64,000 bases of DNA from Vibrio sp. J1-1 (GTDB lineage: Bacteria; Pseudomonadota; Gammaproteobacteria; Enterobacterales; Vibrionaceae), in NCBI RefSeq assembly GCF_021728395.1, contig NZ_JAKKCM010000001.1, positions 62,001 through 126,000 on the forward strand, read 5' to 3'. The notes beneath the pieces were generated by a model. It searched no databases. It was not told the origin of the DNA and saw nothing but the letters and a program-made list of their open reading frames with translations. Made by a program: the position numbers and the translations under genes. Position 1 is the stretch's first letter, and each line of letters starts with the position of its first letter. Positions 62,922-64,000 of this stretch are shown here, piece by piece.

Positions 62922-63174
62922 ATTCAACACCTTTATGCAGATTGAGACAATGAGTCAATGCGAGGTATTTAATATGAAATAGCGTCGTTTACCTAATCAG
63001 ATTTTTTGTCGTTAGGATTAAGTTTTCTATTATCTTTCACCACTCTCCTTCTATTTTCTGACGCGGATAAACTTCACTAAATCATAAAAAAACAAGTAAG
63101 AGAATTTCGTATAGTAAGCTAATATTTTCACACATAAGAATAGGAGCAACATCTGCTCCCATCGGAGAAACATC

Positions 63175-63705
63175 ATGACGAAAGGCCTTAAAATGCGTGC
63201 GTTAGAACGATCTGACCTTCGTTTTATCCACGAGCTAAATAACAACCGCAATATTATGGCCTACTGGTTCGAGGAGCCTTACGAATCTTATGATGAGCTA
63301 GAGGAACTGTACCGAAAGCACATTCATGATGATGCAGAAAGACGTTTCGTCGTAGAGGATTTTGACGGTATTGTTATCGGGTTAGTTGAACTTATCGAGA
63401 TCAACTACATACACCGAAGCGCAGAGTTTCAGATTATCATTGCGCCGGAGCACCAAGGCCAGGGCTACGCGATGGAGATGATACATCGTGCGTTAGACTA
63501 TTCTTTTTCTATCCTCAATCTGCGTAAAATTTATCTGCTGGTCGCTGTAGAAAATGAAATCGCTATCCACTTATATAAAAAGTGTGGTTTTATCGAAGAA
63601 GGCCACCTAGTGGAAGAGTACTTTATTAATGGTGGTTATCGAGACGTTAAGCGCATGTATATTCTGAAGCATCAATATCACAAGTCTATAGAAGTAAAGA
63701 AATAG
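63175..63705 (+). CDS. speG: Spermidine N-acetyltransferase SpeG
   Basis: The 176-residue GNAT enzyme acetylates spermidine and spermine with acetyl-CoA, to prevent polyamine toxicity. It closely matches V. cholerae SpeG: MRALERSDLRFIHELNNNRNIMAYWFEEPYESYDELEELY is recognisable in parts (LNNNRNIM, YWFEEPYES), the CoA loop is APEHQGQGYAMEMI, and VEEYFINGGYRDVKRMYIL is typical. Allosteric polyamine-site residues of the dodecamer (E in EEPYES, H in NYIHRSAEF) are present. Ribosome site GGAG precedes ATG. In V. cholerae the gene is on chromosome 2. Confidence 0.95.
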   Translation: MTKGLKMRALERSDLRFIHELNNNRNIMAYWFEEPYESYDELEELYRKHIHDDAERRFVVEDFDGIVIGLVELIEINYIHRSAEFQIIIAPEHQGQGYAMEMIHRALDYSFSILNLRKIYLLVAVENEIAIHLYKKCGFIEEGHLVEEYFINGGYRDVKRMYILKHQYHKSIEVKK

Positions 63706-63751
63706 GGCTAATAATTAAACGTGGTTTCCGCTTATCTAAACAGTCGTAAAT

Positions 63752-63781
63752 AAAACGCAGCTGAGTGGCTGCGTTTTATTT
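63752..63781. terminator. Bidirectional terminator
   Basis: A 10-bp stem AAAACGCAGC/GCTGCGTTTT with loop TGAGTG lies between speG and the convergent partial gene at the right edge. Confidence 0.9.
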
Positions 63782-63851
63782 ATTCTGAACTCGAGATACG
63801 GGTTGGTTCTAATTATTCCGAGTTCAGTTTATTTATTCAAATTGATACTGA

Positions 63852-64000
63852 TTATTGACTCTTCCAGCTATAACCGACGCTTAGAAAGTACAACGCAGGA
63901 TCTCTGTAGCCGGCTAGTTTAGTGCCGTTCGCCAGCGTCGATTCCGACGAGTCAATGATGACGGTTTCAAATGCTACACTGACAGTGTTTTTCTCGTCCC
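63852..64000 (-). CDS. C-terminal end of an unidentified protein, 5' end outside window
   Basis: The last 49 codons are visible, ending at the stop (63852-63854). The reading is ASP-GLU-LYS-like DEKNTVSVAFETVII, then LAGYRDPALYFLSVGYSWKSQ, read in parts. The alternation of polar and non-polar residues and a terminal strand fit an outer-membrane or secreted barrel protein, but the tail lacks the usual terminal phenylalanine. The family cannot be named from this fragment. Confidence 0.5.
   Translation of the reverse strand, partial: DEKNTVSVAFETVIIDSSESTLANGTKLAGYRDPALYFLSVGYSWKSQ

Noticed and set aside
1..64000. tRNA, rRNA, tmRNA or chromosome-2 origin elements
   Set aside because: No cloverleaf, rRNA-like segment, rctB gene or GATC-containing iteron cluster was seen.

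Overview
The window reads as a stretch of a Vibrio genome, most likely the second chromosome of a Harveyi-clade-like species. That placement is an inference from gene content I recognise, not a database match: a SpeG spermidine acetyltransferase close to the V. cholerae protein, a ShyA-like M23 endopeptidase next to a GGDEF/EAL protein, a CARB-type class A beta-lactamase homologue, ArfA, a CspA-family protein and Vibrio-style small hypotheticals. No rRNA, tRNA, insertion sequence, phage, integron or CRISPR array was seen. Both ends of the window cut through genes.

Layout. 1-4.8 kb: a minus-strand operon for a Lol-like envelope transporter (LolA-like periplasmic protein, two FtsX/LolE-type permeases, a LolD-like ATPase, an outer-membrane barrel). 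5-9.6 kb: arfA with a hairpin over its stop codon, a cold-shock protein, yaeQ and a partner gene, thiol-redox proteins, an OmpA-like lipoprotein and an FKBP isomerase. 9.6-17.4 kb: the caa3-type cytochrome c oxidase cluster (subunits I-III, Cox11, SURF1, a Sco-like protein, heme A and heme O synthases), with one small membrane-protein gene on the opposite strand. 17.7-27.3 kb: a phosphosugar mutase, a LysE exporter, AraC/AzlCD, an FAH-family hydrolase, a porin, a probable sigma-54 small RNA, a two-domain glutaredoxin and a LysR regulator. 27.5-39 kb: c-di-GMP signalling, ShyA-like murein hydrolase, small transporters, a chemoreceptor, a His-rich protein and an aromatic amino-acid permease. 39.7-46.3 kb: an Xre regulator with a divergent small gene, a DUF6515-like protein, arsR-acr3 with paired operators, and an HlyD/ABC-2 exporter. 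46.9-51.2 kb: a single 1422-residue formate dehydrogenase fused to an NAD(P)-oxidoreductase module. 51.3-58.9 kb: a copper/silver efflux locus (cusCBA-like, cupredoxin) behind a MerR-type promoter with a 19-bp spacer. 58.9-64 kb: a ferric-reductase-like flavoprotein, a CARB-like beta-lactamase homologue lacking its catalytic serine, a diguanylate cyclase, a 50-residue protein, speG and a partial gene.

The most notable points are: (i) the CARB homologue with Ser70 replaced by Gly and Ser130 by Asn; (ii) an unannotated RNA of about 103 nt with a -24/-12 promoter, an upstream dyad and a strong terminator that does not look like Qrr; (iii) the Lol-like operon; (iv) the arfA hairpin; and (v) clear metal-responsive promoter architecture at the ars and cus loci. 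Two small genes of 44 and 50 codons were found by hand. Start codons were adjusted to Shine-Dalgarno sites where these were clear.
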